DNA of 45,228 nt. It comes from a virus. The stretch is taken from IMG/VR virus record IMGVR_UViG_3300015371_000075, positions 1 through 45,228 of that record, one strand, 5' to 3'. Positions 1 to 6,517 of this stretch are shown piece after piece. Every line of letters begins with the position of its first letter. The first letter of the stretch is position 1. Under the pieces are notes generated by a model. The model had not been told where the DNA came from and searched no databases. It saw nothing but the letters and a program-made list of their open reading frames with translations. Position numbers and translations under genes: made by a program.

Positions 1-259
1 CTGGGTCATTATCGCTAGGGAATATCGGCCGATCATTGAAGTTGAACTTTCCCACTTGCTGCTCCCTCTCCCCTGTTTCTATAATCTTGAATGCGGAGGG
101 GGATACAGGGGTTACAGCAGTAGGGCTGTTAAATCGGCAGTATTCCTCTAGAAAGTCTTCCAACATCTGAGGAACGATTGCCAAAGACGCGCTCCACGCT
201 CGCAACATATTCGCTTCGTCTAGACGGGAGTATCTCTCCCTGAATTCTTCAAGCGTCAT
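1..259 (-). CDS. Hypothetical protein, truncated by the window edge
   Basis: Reading leftward from ATG at 259, 86 codons stay open to the window edge, so the C-terminus is missing. The start overlaps the stop of the upstream gene in a TAATG junction, the coupling used throughout this operon. The visible part is mostly helical and acidic, beginning MTLEEFRERYSRLDEANM. I recognise no family. It belongs to the leftward early-type operon. Confidence 0.7.
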   Translation of the reverse strand, partial: MTLEEFRERYSRLDEANMLRAWSASLAIVPQMLEDFLEEYCRFNSPTAVTPVSPSAFKIIETGEREQQVGKFNFNDRPIFPSDNDP

Positions 260-474
260 TAGAAGTGCCTCCCCTGCAGCGCCGTTGAATCCGAAACCCA
301 AATCTCTCCGGAGTCTGCAACCCAGTAACCCAGGAGTGTTTCAAAATCAGACTTCTTTTCGTAGCTAGCGACTCCCTGGTAATCAGCGAGAATCGCTCGG
401 CGGTATTCCTTCTTCCTTTCCTCCCGCATAAATTCCCCGCGCGGAGTGTTAACCGTATGCGCCTTGTCTTCCAC
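259..474 (-). CDS. Small hypothetical protein
   Basis: 71 aa with a GTG start at 474, preceded by GGAGGAAAGA, a good ribosome-binding site. The N-terminal half is basic and the C-terminal half acidic (LLGYWVADSGEIWVSDS). It ends in a TAATG overlap with the next gene. Two inverted repeats lie just upstream (493-511 and 521-542). No family recognised. Confidence 0.7.
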   Translation of the reverse strand: MEDKAHTVNTPRGEFMREERKKEYRRAILADYQGVASYEKKSDFETLLGYWVADSGEIWVSDSTALQGRHF

Positions 475-492
475 TCTTTCCTCCCTCGTTCC

Positions 493-542
493 GCTATCGC
501 CAGTCGATAGCTACAACCCCCTGCCGCGCCGCAATGCGGCAG
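493..542. terminator. Two tandem hairpins between early genes
   Basis: GCTATCG (493-499) pairs with CGATAGC (505-511), and CTGCCGC (521-527) pairs with GCGGCAG (536-542). Both are perfect 7-bp stems in the short gap between two leftward genes. No U-run follows on the minus strand, so these may be processing or mRNA-stability hairpins rather than a full terminator. Confidence 0.45.
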
Positions 543-559
543 GAGATTCTAGCTACCGC

Positions 560-976
560 TTACGCGGCCTGTTCGGCGTTCTCCTGATCTTCGACCTTGC
601 TGACCGGGAGGTAAAGCCTCCAGAGGTAGCGCGTGTCTTTGTTCGCTTTCGTCACGCGACCGGCCTCGTCCAGCTTCTCGCCCTTGCCATTGTCGTAGAC
701 ATTGACCTTCGGCGTAGTGCCGAGAGTCTTCGCTACGGCCTTGGCGTACCGGCGTCCCTCTCCCTGCGCGCGGCTTGCGGTCGCGAAAGTCCGATCCGTT
801 GGCCCGTAAGCCTGCGGCCGGAATTCCCCGTCCACTTCCGCCAACGGCGCTTCCCGCAGAGAAGTCACCAGGGATTCGACGGCCTCCGCGTCACACGGAA
901 TAGCCTTCCGGCCTTGCTGCGAGACTGGCATCACTGAATTGCTGAGTTTCATTTTCTTCCCTTTCTTGACTGGCAT
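560..976 (-). CDS. Hypothetical basic protein
   Basis: 138 aa. The ATG at 976 directly abuts the stop of the upstream small gene (TAAATG). An internal ATG at 952, after AAAGGGAAGAAA, has a better SD and could be the true start. A lysine-rich N-terminus is followed by an Arg/Lys-rich middle (ASRAQGEGRRYAKAVAKTL) and an acidic, Ala-rich tail. The charge pattern suggests nucleic-acid contact, but no family is recognised. Confidence 0.75.
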   Translation of the reverse strand: MPVKKGKKMKLSNSVMPVSQQGRKAIPCDAEAVESLVTSLREAPLAEVDGEFRPQAYGPTDRTFATASRAQGEGRRYAKAVAKTLGTTPKVNVYDNGKGEKLDEAGRVTKANKDTRYLWRLYLPVSKVEDQENAEQAA

Positions 977-1135
977 TTACTCGGCCCTTTCCTTTCTTTG
1001 GAATTCCCTCCGGGTGTCGGCTCCCCCGATCCCCTGGAAGTTTCTTCCTGATTCGCCCGGCGGAAGCGCATATTTGAGGCTTCCGGCTGACGGGCTATTT
1101 CGATGACGCAAGGTCATCATTCCCGAATTCGGCAC
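977..1135 (-). CDS. Small basic protein, first gene after an early promoter
   Basis: 52 codons from GTG at 1135 (MPNSGMMTLRHRNSP...). AGGAGG lies at an 8-nt spacing, and the TAA is immediately followed by the ATG of the next gene. A TAGAAT -10 box at 1156-1161 would start transcription at the SD itself, giving a leader of about 14 nt. The ideal SD, the promoter and the abutting stop support a real gene. It is Arg-rich, with no recognised function. Confidence 0.6.
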   Translation of the reverse strand: MPNSGMMTLRHRNSPSAGSLKYALPPGESGRNFQGIGGADTRREFQRKERAE

Positions 1136-1155
1136 GGTCTAAACCTCCTAAACCT

Positions 1156-1161
1156 ATTCTA
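1156..1161 (-). promoter_or_regulatory. TAGAAT -10 box driving the left end of the early operon
   Basis: On the minus strand TAGAAT is followed after 6 nt by AGGAGGTTTAGACC and then GTG. The predicted transcript starts on its own SD. The overlapping 10-mer CTAAACCTCC (plus strand, 1139-1148) recurs at 10286-10295 in the other early control region. Confidence 0.55.
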
Positions 1162-1251
1162 TGGCGTTTCTGCCAGAAATTTTTCTTGCTACACTTACTT
1201 GCATGGCTTCCAACGTGTTATATGACCAGATGATCTATGTAACTTTCTGAA

Positions 1252-1374
1252 TCATAGTTGGATTTGACTTTTTGCTCGGATAGCAGCCCGCCTTTCTTCA
1301 AATGGATAATCACAAAGAAAATGCAAGAATCTTGGAAACCTACAAACTCGACAGAGACTAAATGGATTCTTCAT
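1252..1374 (-). CDS. Small Cys-containing hypothetical protein
   Basis: 40 codons from ATG at 1374, overlapping the stop of the preceding gene as TAATG, the same junction as at 259, 3542, 4277, 8897 and 9579. The sequence starts MKNPFSLCRVCRFPRF. A CxxC pair and a later Cys hint at metal binding, but the evidence is thin. Downstream, 1162-1251 contains no other credible gene. Confidence 0.45.
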   Translation of the reverse strand: MKNPFSLCRVCRFPRFLHFLCDYPFEERRAAIRAKSQIQL

Positions 1375-1826
1375 TAGAACGGAATATCCTCCGAATCAGG
1401 CTCCATATTAAGAAGCTTTCTTGTTTCATCCATAGCTGCGGCAACTGTTGCAGGAGATTTAGGAATCTTATTTCTTCTTCGTTTAACCTCTCCCTTCTCT
1501 ATCACCGGAGCTAGATCGAGTTCCATCTGAGGAACCCAATACAAGTCCTCCAACTCCGACTTATTCAGACTTTCGATCTCAATCTGTTCATCCCTGAATG
1601 AATCAACTCCTACTAGGCATCCCATTTGTACCTTCCTAGGGCCATAGATTCTAAGAGAGGGCTGTCCATGAGTAAACCCTCTCTCATTCATCTTCGGGAT
1701 GAAGGTCGAGAAAGTCACAGTCCAGTTCGCAGGGAAAGTAACTCTCTTTACCGATCCATCTGTGAATTTACAGATTAGTGTTCTGGTTTCTTCGGCCATA
1801 AGTCTGGAAATGTCTGTATTCGACAT
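1374..1826 (-). CDS. Hypothetical protein
   Basis: 150 aa if it starts at MSNTDISRLMAEE (1826). A later ATG at 1799 (MAEETRTL) would reduce the overlap with the upstream membrane protein and is equally possible; neither has a clear SD. The N-terminal half is beta-rich (FTDGSVKRVTFPANWTVTF). The C-terminal half has a basic patch (KGEVKRRRNKIPKS) and an acidic end (EPDSEDIPF) that resembles the acidic tips of single-strand-binding proteins. Function unknown. Confidence 0.75.
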   Translation of the reverse strand: MSNTDISRLMAEETRTLICKFTDGSVKRVTFPANWTVTFSTFIPKMNERGFTHGQPSLRIYGPRKVQMGCLVGVDSFRDEQIEIESLNKSELEDLYWVPQMELDLAPVIEKGEVKRRRNKIPKSPATVAAAMDETRKLLNMEPDSEDIPF

Positions 1827-1968
1827 ACTTATCAATCAGCCAGCTATAGACAAACCAAACCGGAAGAACAATTCCCAGAAAAAGCCATGCATTTATATTC
1901 AGGGCAAGCTCCCCGAATACAAACATCAGCAAGCCTGCTATCACAGATGAAAAAGAACGCCAATTCAT
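1768..1968 (-). CDS. Small membrane protein with two transmembrane segments
   Basis: 66 aa, with a strong AAAGGAGAT SD upstream of ATG 1968. Two hydrophobic stretches (about residues 8-23 and 27-45) separated by a short turn make a helical hairpin. A charged Tyr/Arg-rich tail follows. It lies downstream of a lipoprotein gene, so this part of the operon encodes envelope-directed products. No specific family recognised. Confidence 0.75.
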   Translation of the reverse strand: MNWRSFSSVIAGLLMFVFGELALNINAWLFLGIVLPVWFVYSWLIDKYVEYRHFQTYGRRNQNTNL

Positions 1969-1979
1969 TTCTATCTCCT

Positions 1980-2387
1980 TTACGGCCTGTCAAAGTTCGG
2001 GATTAGAGTCTCAGGCTTAAAGATCACCCGATACCTAGTAGTTGAAACTTGAGTGGGTTTCAGTTGCTCGACTACAAAAGAGACGTTATCCGAAAGACCC
2101 ATAAAGATCTTCTTATATTTCGCTTTCCCTTCATCGATGACCTTACAAGTAACCTCCAATGCTCCGCCTAAACCTGAATCAGTAGTTTCAACAGAGCAGT
2201 ATCCGACTACCTCAAAGAGGTACTTATCAGTGATGCCATTAATCCCTACGATATGTCTCGGGATTTCAAACTGCTCTGCAGCTACAGATAAGTTATGCGC
2301 TGCTACATCTGCATCTGAAGGGCCACAACCCGAAACAAAAAATGATGATGCTAGAAACAGAACTGCAATCGCAGTAAGAGCTTTCAT
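1980..2387 (-). CDS. Phage lipoprotein of the beta-sandwich type
   Basis: 135 aa. MKALTAIAVLFLASSFFVSGC is a classic lipoprotein signal with lipobox V-S-G-C and lipidated Cys21. The mature part (NLSVAAEQFEIPRHIVGING, later FMGLSDNVSFVVEQL and YRVIFKPETLIP) matches my memory of small phage lipoproteins predicted to be beta-sandwiches and found in many unrelated tailed phages. Start at 2387, 2 nt after the upstream stop, with AAAGGGTGG upstream. The product should sit on the outer face of the cytoplasmic membrane. A role in superinfection exclusion is possible but unproven. Confidence 0.85.
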   Translation of the reverse strand: MKALTAIAVLFLASSFFVSGCGPSDADVAAHNLSVAAEQFEIPRHIVGINGITDKYLFEVVGYCSVETTDSGLGGALEVTCKVIDEGKAKYKKIFMGLSDNVSFVVEQLKPTQVSTTRYRVIFKPETLIPNFDRP

Positions 2388-2389
2388 TC

Positions 2390-2986
2390 TTACCACCCTT
2401 TCTTTACGGCTAGTTCTTGAGCCTGCTTGAACCACTTTTCTGCTTGTTTAGGAGTCAACGGAGAGTCGTTGTATTCAACGACGGAATTCCTCATTTCATT
2501 AAGCGGAACTCCATCATTCCAGTGGCGGTTTTTCATTTCTTCTCGAAACTTATCTGGGATTGAGTAATACAGACACTCGATAGCCCTCTTAGCCCCTGTA
2601 GGAGATTTCTTACCTGTATACACAGCTACTTCTACATAACTGTCAAGGATCTCTTTAGATACCCCTACTAAGCTACAAGAAGCAGAGACGTTGTCTGAAC
2701 GAAGTTTTTCTACTTCGATGTTAGTGTTTTCGATTTCTCCATCCCATTCATCCTCGAAAAGGTAAGCATAGTTTGAAGCTTCAATCTTTACCTTTTCTGT
2801 ATCACCTGCATTCAATGAGACTAGTCCTACTGCACACCCCATCATCTTGTGATTCGGTGCATCACATTTCACCTGCTGAAGCTCGTTACATACCCAGTAT
2901 CCCCCCTGGATATCCTCAATAGCTCCCTGCAAGATTTCAGAAGCCTTCAGCTTCTTAAGCTCTGTCTTTGTGTATCCCTTATACAT
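2390..2986 (-). CDS. Hypothetical protein
   Basis: 198 aa, the largest gene in this part of the early operon. The N-terminus resembles a domain with a Cys pair and Gly-rich turn (GGYWVCNELQQVKCDAPN, then MMGCAVGLVSL). The C-terminus has charged helices (EKWFKQAQELAVKKGW). The part from about residue 110 looks all-helical. No family recognised. The lipoprotein gene follows after 2 nt. Confidence 0.75.
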   Translation of the reverse strand: MYKGYTKTELKKLKASEILQGAIEDIQGGYWVCNELQQVKCDAPNHKMMGCAVGLVSLNAGDTEKVKIEASNYAYLFEDEWDGEIENTNIEVEKLRSDNVSASCSLVGVSKEILDSYVEVAVYTGKKSPTGAKRAIECLYYSIPDKFREEMKNRHWNDGVPLNEMRNSVVEYNDSPLTPKQAEKWFKQAQELAVKKGW

Positions 2987-2988
2987 AT

Positions 2989-3327
2989 TTACCTAATCCC
3001 TACCTCTCGCTCTAGTTCCTTGATCTTTTCTTCCTGCATACGAATCTTATGATTTCTTGGAATATATCCCATTGAATTATTGGAATTGAATGTCTTATAA
3101 ATCAGCAGTGGAAGGAGAATTGGCCAAGCTAATCCGCCAAAAACACCTGCAGCAATTCCTTCAACCCAATCAGATCCTTCGGGTGTAGTTACTGTTCTCG
3201 TTCGATAAGAATATCTATGAATCTCTCTTTCAGTAGGAAGATCTTTCCAAGCAATTTCACCTGAAATTCTCCAAGCTGTATATAGATAAGGCCCAATCGA
3301 AATCACTAACCAGAAGGCAAGCCACAT
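2989..3327 (-). CDS. Membrane protein, two transmembrane segments
   Basis: 112 aa. A TM helix at the extreme N-terminus (MWLAFWLVISIGPYLYTAW) and a second around residues 57-77 (GIAAGVFGGLAWPILLPLLI) flank a polar loop. The tail is a charged helix (RMQEEKIKELEREVGIR). The start overlaps the preceding gene by about 20 nt. Function unknown. Confidence 0.75.
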   Translation of the reverse strand: MWLAFWLVISIGPYLYTAWRISGEIAWKDLPTEREIHRYSYRTRTVTTPEGSDWVEGIAAGVFGGLAWPILLPLLIYKTFNSNNSMGYIPRNHKIRMQEEKIKELEREVGIR

Positions 3328-3542
3328 TCTTCTTCACCCTCCTTGTATCCGCGAAGATAAGCCTCTCTGATTTCTGCTTTCGTATCCTCTCTCCATTCAC
3401 CATGAATGAATTGAGAAAGAGGATCTTCTTTATCTCTCCCCAGGGCTGCATGTAGCAGCCCCAGGGTCTCTCCGATTTCTACTGCCAGTGTTGCATATGC
3501 CTCGTAGATTCTGTTCTTCTGAACTGTTTCTTCGACAGTCAT
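3306..3542 (-). CDS. Small acidic hypothetical protein
   Basis: 78 aa starting at ATG 3542, which overlaps the upstream stop as TAATG. Helical and acidic (EAYATLAVEIGETLGLLHAA, ending GYKEGEEECGLPSG). It resembles other small early proteins here (8897-9214, 29671-29925) that end in amphipathic helices followed by a Gly-Tyr turn. No family recognised. Confidence 0.7.
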   Translation of the reverse strand: MTVEETVQKNRIYEAYATLAVEIGETLGLLHAALGRDKEDPLSQFIHGEWREDTKAEIREAYLRGYKEGEEECGLPSG

Positions 3543-3871
3543 TAAAACGGCCTCTTCCAAGGGCCTTTCAGTCTTCCCCCAGTGAAGGTGTCTACCGCTC
3601 CCATTCCTGCACTGCCTTTTTCCCCGAGGTTAATAACCTTCGCCTCAGGAAGATCCCTTTTGTCTGCGTAATACTTATCGTAAAGCTTCCTACAAATCTC
3701 CTTTACTTCGTCGTGCAACTGAGGCACTGTGTTAGCTACCTCCCTGCCGAATGCCATATAAGCATCAAGCATCATGTATTCCTTGTCAGTCAGAGGCTCT
3801 GGCTTCTGCCCCTCTGAATCCTTCGGATTCTCCTGCTTTGTCTCTTCTTTAAGCTGCTTCCGGCGGAACAC
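3542..3871 (-). CDS. Hypothetical protein
   Basis: 109 aa. I place the start at GTG 3871 because AGGAGG sits 6 nt upstream; the in-frame ATG at 3877 directly touches the SD and is too close to be used. A charged linker (ETKQENPKDSEGQKPEPLTD) is followed by a helical region and a Gly-rich basic tail ending GRLKGPWKRPF. It overlaps the preceding gene by 23 nt. Function unknown. Confidence 0.7.
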   Translation of the reverse strand: MFRRKQLKEETKQENPKDSEGQKPEPLTDKEYMMLDAYMAFGREVANTVPQLHDEVKEICRKLYDKYYADKRDLPEAKVINLGEKGSAGMGAVDTFTGGRLKGPWKRPF

Positions 3872-4277
3872 TGTCATCCTCCTTAATTGTTGTATTCCTT
3901 TCTGAATCCTCAATCGTCGGAAGATCCTTCATTTCCTCAGAGAATTTCTCCGATAGATGATTCCCTTCCATCTCAAGGAATTCATCGATCTGTTCCTCCC
4001 AGAGTTCATCTCCGACTTGAGAATGCCATTCGGAAACCAATTCTTCCAGGATTCCTGCAGGAGTCCTACCTTCCTCGAAATCAGGAAACGTAGGATTATT
4101 CTCTTTATCCTCCGTAGAAGCGTGAAGAGCTAACGCCGTAGCTGCAATCACAATTGTGTCCCGCATCCCGATCAGAATAGTCATCTTCTGTGCTCGACTA
4201 GTTTCTGGATCGTTCAGCGTTCCTGCAATTGCTGCTGCTGCTACAAACGGAGAATACCCGTCACTGTAATTAGGCAT
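3849..4277 (-). CDS. Hypothetical helical protein
   Basis: 142 aa from ATG 4277 in a TAATG overlap. An Ala-rich helical N-terminal half (SPFVAAAAIAGTLNDPETS) is followed by strongly acidic helices. The motif AQKMTILIGMRDTIVIAATALALHA is hydrophobic but interrupted by charges, so I do not call it a membrane segment. No family recognised. Confidence 0.7.
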   Translation of the reverse strand: MPNYSDGYSPFVAAAAIAGTLNDPETSRAQKMTILIGMRDTIVIAATALALHASTEDKENNPTFPDFEEGRTPAGILEELVSEWHSQVGDELWEEQIDEFLEMEGNHLSEKFSEEMKDLPTIEDSERNTTIKEDDSVPPEAA

Positions 4278-4414
4278 TAATCCTCCCCTAATATTTTGCA
4301 GTAGAAGTCCATCAGTCTTCCCTCTTGCTTCCCTGTAATCAACTGATTAATTAACAACGGAATCCCCACCAGGATTGTTAGGATAATCAGTCGGATGTAA
4401 AAGAAGATTCTCAC
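4277..4414 (-). CDS. Single-pass membrane peptide
   Basis: 45 aa from GTG 4414, which overlaps the upstream TGA in a GTGA junction. One hydrophobic helix (residues about 2-24, FFYIRLIILTILVGIPLLIN) is followed by a short polar tail. The coupled start is better supported than the longer upstream reading, which would run through the zinc-ribbon gene. Function unknown. Confidence 0.65.
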   Translation of the reverse strand: MRIFFYIRLIILTILVGIPLLINQLITGKQEGRLMDFYCKILGED

Positions 4415-4542
4415 CGCATCTTCTTTCCGGCTTTGATATCTTCGATTTGAGACTTGGAAAGAGCACCACATTTGGAACACTCTTTCTCTGAATTTAAGAC
4501 CATATATCCACAGTTAAGACAAACTCCATTTTTAACGGTCAT
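4411..4542 (-). CDS. Zinc-ribbon peptide coupled to the VWA gene
   Basis: 43 aa. The ATG at 4542 overlaps the stop of the VWA gene as ATGA, and its own TGA overlaps the next GTG. Four cysteines form two knuckles (CLNCG and CSKCG), a rubredoxin-like zinc ribbon. It ends in DIKAGKKMR, almost identical to the DIKAGKRMR end of the neighbouring VWA protein, and the DNA is similar too. This suggests a local tail duplication or a shared interaction tag. Probably works with the VWA/AAA module. Confidence 0.7.
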   Translation of the reverse strand: MTVKNGVCLNCGYMVLNSEKECSKCGALSKSQIEDIKAGKKMR

Positions 4543-5972
4543 CGCATGCGCTTTCCAGCCTTGATATCAGTCAACTGATGACCGTCATCGAAAGCTCTGT
4601 CGATTAGTCTCCCGCTCTTGATTAGGTCTTTGACATCCCCCACGCGCTCGATTCTACCCTTCCGAATCGCCTTCATAGCACGATGAATTGCTTCTGCGTT
4701 AGGAGTGCTTTCGTTTTGACAAGTAAGAAGCCCATCTGAAATCCAAAGCTTCTTCCCTTCCTTTCTTTGTGCAAGCCACTCCAACGCGGGAACGTCAACT
4801 ACATTAGCGTGACCCATTCCTTTATTCAGATCAGCAGAGAATCGCTTTTCCTCTGCGATTACCCGCAGATATCCGTAATTCCCTCCTGGAGAGGAATACA
4901 ACGCTATTACTGCAGCGGGGCACTGGTGGATAATTGCTTTTACATCTTCATAGGACAACCCCATGCTCCCTGAAACATCCACGAGGATTGCCGCTCCTGC
5001 TCTGCGCTTTCCTTTCCTGCGGAAAATGCGCATATCAGTCGCGTACCGATGCAATCCCACTGGAATAACCCCTTCGTCTGCTGCATTCATTTTCACAGAC
5101 GCAGTCAGCTTGAATTTGATCTGCTTATCAAGCTTAGGGGTTTCGATTTTCAGGGTTCCTGGGTCTCCGTAGTGTTTGTCGTAAGTGAAAGAGGACATCA
5201 ATCCCATTTCACGAGCCTCTTTTGCTTCCTCGTCAGTGATCCCTGTCATAACCCCATCCAAGTGTTGGTCATTACCACCCAACTGGAATTGCGAGGTTAG
5301 ATTCTGAGAATTTCCTAGGGTATCTTCACCCTGTCCCCCTCCGCCCTGCGGCGGCGGTGGCATTCCCGGAATCTCTTCCTTCAATCTCTCGATCAAAGTC
5401 TTAGCTGCATCGAGAGTCGTCTGGAAATCAGGGATTTCTTTATTCTTGTTACTTTCAGCGAAGAACTTCTCAGTGATTTCTTCAACCACTGGAAGAACTT
5501 TTCCTGTCTTGTCTGCTTTCCGGATCATCTCTCTGAGTTTCTGCTCGTTTCCAGTCCCCTGAAAAGCAATCATTGCTTCTGCCTGCCTTTGAGGATGGGA
5601 AAGATCAGGAACCTCAGAGAAAGCTTTTTCGATCTCTCTGTCTGTATACCTCTTTTGATTCGTGTCGATATCGACAACATTCAGAGCGGAATTAACTCTG
5701 TAATCCTCAACCGCCTGAATTGTTACGAATTCCTCGTCAGTTGAAATCTTCTTGATTTCGTTAGGAGTTGGAGAAATCTTAACGTGCATCGCAGTATGCG
5801 CTCTTACCTGCTCTGCACCCTTTCCCCAGAGAAACGGAACTACGAATTCCCTTTTATCGTGATCCACATACGCTGTATGCAAATCCCTGGAATTCCGAAC
5901 TTCCCAATCCTCTCCGTCAAGAATCTCCGGAAGAGGCCGGGAATATTCTCTTTCTCTTTGCCACCACTTCAT
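4539..5972 (-). CDS. VWA-domain (MIDAS) protein, partner of a MoxR-type AAA+ ATPase
   Basis: 477 aa. A VWA domain in the C-terminal third carries the MIDAS motif DVSGS at residues 332-336. A Pro/Gly-rich linker (about 203-216) precedes it, and a helical N-terminal part contains AVEDYRVN, as in CobT-like VWA proteins. Such proteins act with MoxR-type AAA+ ATPases (CobS/CobT, RavA/ViaA) in chaperone or metal-insertion reactions. The matching ATPase lies two genes upstream at 6518-7837. The target is unknown; a phage role in assembly or host remodelling is inference. The last residues (DIKAGKRMR) recur in the next gene. Confidence 0.85.
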   Translation of the reverse strand: MKWWQREREYSRPLPEILDGEDWEVRNSRDLHTAYVDHDKREFVVPFLWGKGAEQVRAHTAMHVKISPTPNEIKKISTDEEFVTIQAVEDYRVNSALNVVDIDTNQKRYTDREIEKAFSEVPDLSHPQRQAEAMIAFQGTGNEQKLREMIRKADKTGKVLPVVEEITEKFFAESNKNKEIPDFQTTLDAAKTLIERLKEEIPGMPPPPQGGGGQGEDTLGNSQNLTSQFQLGGNDQHLDGVMTGITDEEAKEAREMGLMSSFTYDKHYGDPGTLKIETPKLDKQIKFKLTASVKMNAADEGVIPVGLHRYATDMRIFRRKGKRRAGAAILVDVSGSMGLSYEDVKAIIHQCPAAVIALYSSPGGNYGYLRVIAEEKRFSADLNKGMGHANVVDVPALEWLAQRKEGKKLWISDGLLTCQNESTPNAEAIHRAMKAIRKGRIERVGDVKDLIKSGRLIDRAFDDGHQLTDIKAGKRMR

Positions 5973-6482
5973 CTAAGCTCCTTCGTCAGGATCAATGAGA
6001 ACTTCTTCATCTCTCCAGATTTCTTCTGTGTTTTGGAAGACCACAATCTTGACATCATTCTTATCGAAGATTGTGTAATGAGGAATTGCGTGATATCTTC
6101 CTGTATCCTTGCATTGTTGTTCAGCTAGATGGAGAGTCTTGAATTCTCTTACTTTTCTAGTAGAACTTTCTCCACTTCCATACCAGACATCTTCTTTATC
6201 TCCATCTGGTCTGTTAGAGACAAAGATTCTGTATGGAGCTTCGGCTATTACAGTTTCTTCTTCTCCCCATTCTTCTGCTAGTTCTGCTCTGAATGCTGCA
6301 TTTTTTCCGTTAAAGTTATATTCATAGAAGTTAAGAGGATCTCTAGATCCCCACCAAGAATCTTCTTGTGGCACACATATGCAGAGATTCTCAGAACTTT
6401 TCTCTATTACGTCTACACAACCCCAATCTTCTTTATCCGGTCTAATTCCGTCATCAGGAAGACGGAACATCCGAATTTTCAT
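5973..6482 (-). CDS. Hypothetical protein between the AAA+ and VWA genes
   Basis: 169 aa, with ATG 6482 preceded by TAGGA. Acidic and Trp-rich, apparently alpha/beta (EDWGCVDVIE, EDSWWGSRDPLNFYEY). It ends IDPDEGA next to the VWA start. It is the only gene between the ATPase and the VWA gene, so it may be part of the same complex. No family recognised. Confidence 0.75.
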   Translation of the reverse strand: MKIRMFRLPDDGIRPDKEDWGCVDVIEKSSENLCICVPQEDSWWGSRDPLNFYEYNFNGKNAAFRAELAEEWGEEETVIAEAPYRIFVSNRPDGDKEDVWYGSGESSTRKVREFKTLHLAEQQCKDTGRYHAIPHYTIFDKNDVKIVVFQNTEEIWRDEEVLIDPDEGA

Positions 6483-6517
6483 TCCTACTTCAAATTCTTG
6501 GAATGAGATTAGGGTTC

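Noticed and set aside
446-937. 163-codon plus-strand ORF
   Set aside because: It is the antisense of the minus-strand gene at 560-976, with odd composition and no promoter or SD.
1161-1250. 29-codon plus ORF after TAAACC at 1149
   Set aside because: The hexamer lacks the final T, and the ORF overlaps the leftward early promoter; too short.
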